A stretch of 64,000 nt of DNA from Armillaria gallica (Eukaryota > Basidiomycota > Agaricomycetes > Agaricales > Physalacriaceae): assembly GCA_037576215.1 (NCBI GenBank), contig JBANDB010000012.1, positions 2,790,001-2,854,000 on the forward strand, in the 5' to 3' direction. Below, in pieces: positions 59,901-64,000 of this stretch. Every line of letters begins with the position of its first letter. Positions within the stretch are counted from its first letter, which is position 1. Under the pieces are notes generated by a model, which searched no databases, was not told the DNA's origin, and saw only the letters and a list, made by a program, of their open reading frames with translations. The position numbers and the translations under genes were made by a program.

Positions 59901-61247
59901 GGTCCACACCCACAACGGAACTTTTCTACAGTCACTCTTCTTATCTTCATCCTCCGAATACTCTGATGTCTTCATTTATGTTTTGCTCATTGCTATGGTC
60001 CTCGCTATTCTGTTTCTATTACTTGGGCTCTCCCTTCCCCAGTCCGGGTCGCAACGTATTTGTTGCAGGCCATAAATTGCCAATGTCCTTCGCCCACTGT
60101 TCTAGTCGTCCACAATTTATTTATTTTTCATCACCTTGTTCATTTACTACCCCCTGTTCACTTTGTAATTATATCCTGTTGCCTCTATCCACGAGATGCC
60201 ATTATGAATTCTTCTGCCTTTCACTTGTGATACCTGTCTGTAACATTGGAATCTATGCGAGCGCGATTGCTGAATTCAGAGGTACTATGTGCATCGGGCA
60301 CCTCGAGGATGGATGTACAGATGCATGTCATTCGACACAGCTCGAAGTTGTGCACAAGAGCAGCTAGTCCTGAGGAATTAACCCTAAGACACCAAGGCAT
60401 AGAGCAGCAGTTGAGGAAATGTAAATGGGCATACATAAGTTGAGTTTTATTGATCGCACTCGCAGACATATTCCTGCTCCTGCTCGGTGAGATAGAGAGT
60501 GACTACTTAGTGGTGTAATCAGATGGGCGAGTTGCATTAAGTATCAGACTCGGTACAGACTGGAGGCTCTAAGCGAAAGCGAAAGGCTTGTGAAGAGACG
60601 TGAAAATTGGAACTGAGAACGGAAGGTGATTCCAGCAATTCTTCCCCGTGACTTCTCTTCCGACCCAATTAATGTTACTAAATTATCGAAGGAGTTCGGA
60701 CCATCCACAAAGCCAACCATAAATCGATATGACATCCATGGGTCAATCGATCATCAGATGGTCGTGTATGCTACAAAGCACTCGTCGACAAACCGGTGCA
60801 GAACTACAAAAAATCTGAGATCTCACAAAAGAGAATATGAAAGCGGTATGTTCGAGGCTATGTAATGCTGTCAGCCTGACTGATAATGATGAAGCTGTAG
60901 TCATTGTAAGACTCATCTTTTAGGGAATGAACTGAGTTTGTAAGTCTCGATTCAGATTCCGATACTTCACTTCGGTGGCAACTGAGGCTGAAAATCTCTA
61001 TTCAAACTCCGTTACATTGACAATTTAAACCCAGAAGACCGCGAGGCGGAATTTGACTGCCATCAAGATCGAGGGCGCTAGGCAAATTTAGGGCCATCTC
61101 AGATCTACTCAGAGTTCTACAGGAAGTTGACCCCGAAAGCTAAGAAGTTTTATTCGCTCTAGGGACTACGCCGCAACGATGGAGATGCGATTCCCACCAA
61201 ACAGCATGACCAAGTTGTGTTTCTCTTGTTGGATGATTATACTCTCG
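59901..61247. other. Unassigned stretch between copies K and L
   Basis: Follows copy K in the same direction. Open frames at 59,516-60,367 (reading through from copy K), 60,246-60,443 and 60,626-60,865 show no domain. Confidence 0.4.
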
Positions 61248-61310
61248 TTATAAACCACTTCACAATGCTCTGGTTCTATCGATCCTGCGTCAGGCAACTT
61301 GCTCTCTACT

Positions 61311-61993
61311 ATGTCCTCAACAGCCTCACCACGGGGACAGTGCTACACATTCTGCCTATGTTCACGCTTCCTTCCTGGTCGTGATGTGAGCCACTATTAT
61401 GACAGTGTCTCCCTTGTTCTAATGATGCCAGGTGTACCTCTGCACGTGTGGGCATGGTCCTCACGCACATATCGACTACATGTCTCCGGTAGTCCACCAT
61501 TGCCCTTCGACTCACTGTGCAGCCTATGCTCAAAAGGTGTTACTATTATCCTCTTCCATATACAAAACACCACTAACATAGTTCGTCTCAGACGCTTCAG
61601 ACACAGAATTGCACATGTGGGGCCCCCCTTTCAGACCATGTTGCTACTGTGAATGCGTACCGATTACCTGCGGCTCTTCCTTACATACCGGAATCCTTAG
61701 TAGATAATATCTGGAATGCTAGCTTCCTCTCCAACGAAGGCGCGGTCAGCCCGCCGGACAACCAGAATATCATTCTAAGCTCTCCGGCCTTTTCCTCTCC
61801 CTCTCACAGCCTCTATCCGTCAGGATCCCAACTCGGCACCCAGGCCGATGTTACTCGTCGTTATCAGCATCTGAACGGTAGCCTCGACAGCAATGCAGCG
61901 AACGGACAATTCTATGGCCACCCAAACGTGATGTATAACGCCACGCCGGGCTCGTCCGTCTGGGACCCCAAAGGACCTCAGCCAAGCCAGTAG
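61311..61993 (+). CDS. IHAHADY family copy L, 193 aa, intact
   Basis: Exon 1 61311-61385, intron 46 bases (GTGAGC...CCAG), exon 2 61432-61536, intron 55 bases, exon 3 61592-61993; all phase 0. This is the shortest first exon of the family (SPRGQCYTFCLCSRF). Exon 2 has YLCTCGHGPHAHIDY and HHCPSTHCAAYAQK; exon 3 starts QNCTCGAPLSDHV and has the motif MYNATPGSSVW near its end, with an extra PKGPQPSQ. A TATA box, TTATAAA (61248-61254), is about 57-63 bases upstream. It belongs with copies E and H but is the most diverged intact member. Confidence 0.8.
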
Positions 61994-63119
61994 CCTTCAT
62001 GGCAGTCTGCTTATCTCTTTACCTTCCATCCTCTAATTACCTTCGTCCTTCTTCTGCCGTCCTCACAACACTCGACGTGTGACTACCAACGCGCTACTCA
62101 CGCCTTACGGGTTTCCAATCGATCGTATGTTCCCATCCACGTCGCTTCCATTTGTGTCGGCGCCGGGCGAGGTTCCACAATTTCTGCGTGCGCTTTGAGC
62201 AGTTGATGGCGGACGATCTATTCCAACTTACCCATTTGATTTTTTTTCTCTTATTGCTTTAATACTTGTTACCGGCTTTGTGGGGTATCATTTCGATTAT
62301 TCTTTGCCATCGGATCGCACGCATATCAAAATATTCTTCTTTCCCTATGTTTTCAATGTCTATACCGCTTTGGATTGCTTGGAATTTAACCGCGTACTTA
62401 GTCTCCACCATGAACAGAAATTCCGTTCTAAATCTACCTCAACGCGATGAACCAACTACTGTGATACGTTAAATAGTGACAAATATTGAGATATATCTCT
62501 AGACATGAGCAACAACCACCAATTTTGAGAAATATCGCATGCACATAACACAAGAAGAAATTTCATTCGCAAAAAATGATGTACCCAACAGCTTGTCCTA
62601 AGATTTTTATCCTATCAGAAAGTATCTTACCTTTGGACCAAGATGGGCCAACAAATTTGAAGCTCTTTGTCACACGACCGAGCTGGCCATCTGGATGCAG
62701 TCAAGTTAGAAAGCAGCATCCCGCTTTGTCCGTCCATCCTCTCTCTTTGGATCCACGTCGTTGCTACTTACTCCTTCACACCTGGTCTGTGGCCGCCATT
62801 CCAACATGGTCCTGTTTTCCAAAGTGGCGATACTAATATCTGGACTCAGACGCCTCTTCGATCTCGACACAATGCTCTTGATGGTTTGTGGTAGCAGGGT
62901 GATGGTCACGGTGCAGCACAGAAAGAGGCGTTGACAAATAATTCAGGAAAATGGCGTGCGAAACACCTCCGTCGTTGTATAATCGTGTGGGATGTCCGAG
63001 ATTTGGATACGGATGACGGGGGCGACATCTATCGAGGATATGGATAGCCTGAGTAGACACGAATCTAGCATCTTGTGATTTAACCCTCGCGTTTACACCT
63101 GTCGTTAGTGTCTTCAGTA
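61994..63119. other. Unassigned stretch between copies L and M
   Basis: Starts with the 3' flank of copy L. Small open frames (62,266-62,472; 62,576-62,836) lack support. Confidence 0.4.
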
Positions 63120-63644
63120 ATTGATAATTGATAATTGGTTGAATGTGTGAAATGGTATTGGCATTGTGGCGAGGAGGAAATAGGAGTGAGAACGGACAGC
63201 ATGAGGTTTGCGCCGTCGTCGTCGGCTCTTGAGTAGTAGGTGAGCGATAGGCATTGAAAACGGGGGCATGAACTACGAGGAGTGCCCTACAGCTGCATTC
63301 ACGCGTCTTAGGCGTCTAGGTTGAACGCACTGCATCAGTGTTTGTCGTAATACAAGGGCGGAGGGGATACCGTTTGAACGTAGGCCACACAATAATTAGA
63401 AGGGCAAAAGTGGACGATGAGGAAGACGTAGTCAGCATGGTCGTGAATGCCGTGGCCACAACACAACGGGACTAGGCGGTTGTGAGCATATATGAGAAAT
63501 TTCGCAGCAAAGCGCATGCACCTGGTGTCGAGTATGCCACTGAGATTGGTCTCGATGGGCAGTGAAACGTAGACACCGAACAAGGCCTGTATTGCTAGTG
63601 TGACGCATCGTCCTCTAATCGGAAGTAGGGACTACTGAAGACAT
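63120..63644 (-). pseudogene. IHAHADY family copy M (broken)
   Basis: Starts MSSVVPT at 63644, but a frame error gives TAG at codon 10 (63615-63617). Exon 2 reads LCCGHGIHDHADY and SNYCVAYVQT in a shifted frame. Exon 3 begins RECSCRALLVVH and is cut off after about 60 residues, with the usual end motif missing. Closest to copies E and H. Confidence 0.7.
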
Positions 63645-63849
63645 GGTGATCGAGCTGCTGAGTAAAGGACGGGGCTCATCTTGACGTGTCTATATGCTAA
63701 TAGTCGAGTGTGTGTGAGAGGAGACCGTTATTAGATGCAGAGGTTGAACTTTAACGCGTGACGTACCGCGGTCGGCCAAATGCAGCACTGTCTACTGAAA
63801 CGAGACGGGACAAATGAAGCACAAGAACGCATCTTATTAGTTCACTGAT

Positions 63850-64000
63850 GTTTCCCAGAACGCAGGCACTTGTTACAACTCAGGCCATAATAAGCTGAAC
63901 GGCCTACGACCTATTATTAGCACTCGAGTCAACTGTACCGTTTTCTCTTGGAACTCAACTGAACGCGAAAGAGAATGACCCACCAAATCAACATCAGCAT
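63850..64000 (-). pseudogene. Second copy of the unknown small gene (edge)
   Basis: Matches the 3' end of the frame at 51030-51392 (for example VEFQEKTVQLTRVL) and continues past the window edge. As there, it follows an IHAHADY gene on the minus strand, so the pair was duplicated as a unit. Confidence 0.45.

Noticed and set aside
2573..63644. IHAHADY genes as MYND or RING zinc fingers
   Set aside because: C-A-A-Y-x-Q-K recalls the MYND end, but the C-x2-C pairs and His positions do not match either fold, and the GHGIHAHADY core has no counterpart there.
1..64000. tRNA, rRNA or CRISPR features
   Set aside because: No cloverleaf-like sequence with intact arms, no rRNA segments, and no regularly spaced short repeats were seen; the organism is a eukaryote.

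Overview
The window looks like repeat-rich nuclear DNA of a filamentous basidiomycete, most likely a mushroom-forming agaricomycete. The reasons are GT-AG introns of about 43-71 bases, a FunK1-type fungal kinase remnant, an Ngaro tyrosine-recombinase retroelement, a chromodomain Ty3/gypsy element, and two 3' fragments of SPT16 (FACT subunit). I saw no rRNA, tRNA or CRISPR array. Few genes are intact host genes; most of the sequence is transposons and a tandemly expanding small gene family.

Layout. 1-6.8 kb: one copy of a triplicated block, a broken family gene (copy A) and a small three-exon gene (6303-6804). 6.9-12.9 kb: a Ty1/copia element on the minus strand, nearly complete, with one frameshift and one in-frame TAG. 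13.6-22.2 kb: a Ty3/gypsy chromovirus on the plus strand, with matching 527-bp LTRs, a self-priming signature and a spliced antisense gene between pol and the 3' LTR. 22.2-24.0 kb: a FunK1 kinase cut off by that LTR. 25.8-31.3 kb: an Ngaro-like element with the split repeat order A1-ORFs-B1-A2-B2. 33-64 kb: the gene family, with segmental duplications of about 4.8 kb (39.4-44.2 and 51.6-56.4 kb) that each carry an SPT16 3' fragment, an unrecognised block and a family member.

The main discovery candidate is the gene family, which I call the IHAHADY family. At least 13 members (A to M) lie in 61 kb. Each has three exons: a short exon 1 with a C-x(n)-C-x-C cluster, an exon 2 of 102-108 bases with the core C-x(1,2)-C-[GD]-H-G-x-H-[AT]-H-x-D-Y...H-x2-P-x3-C-x-A-Y-x-Q, and an exon 3 that starts with C-x-C and continues into a variable Ser/Asn/Pro-rich tail. 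In most subgroups the tail ends in a conserved Trp-Gly motif. Six copies look intact (B, C, E, F, H, L), one is open with a shifted tail (G), and six are broken (A, D, I, J, K, M). The pattern suggests a metal-binding protein family under birth-and-death evolution with tail diversification; its function is unknown to me.

A second theme is decay. In the gypsy and Ngaro elements every in-frame stop I found is TGA, mostly where Arg (CGA) would be expected. This points to CpG deamination of methylated repeats.
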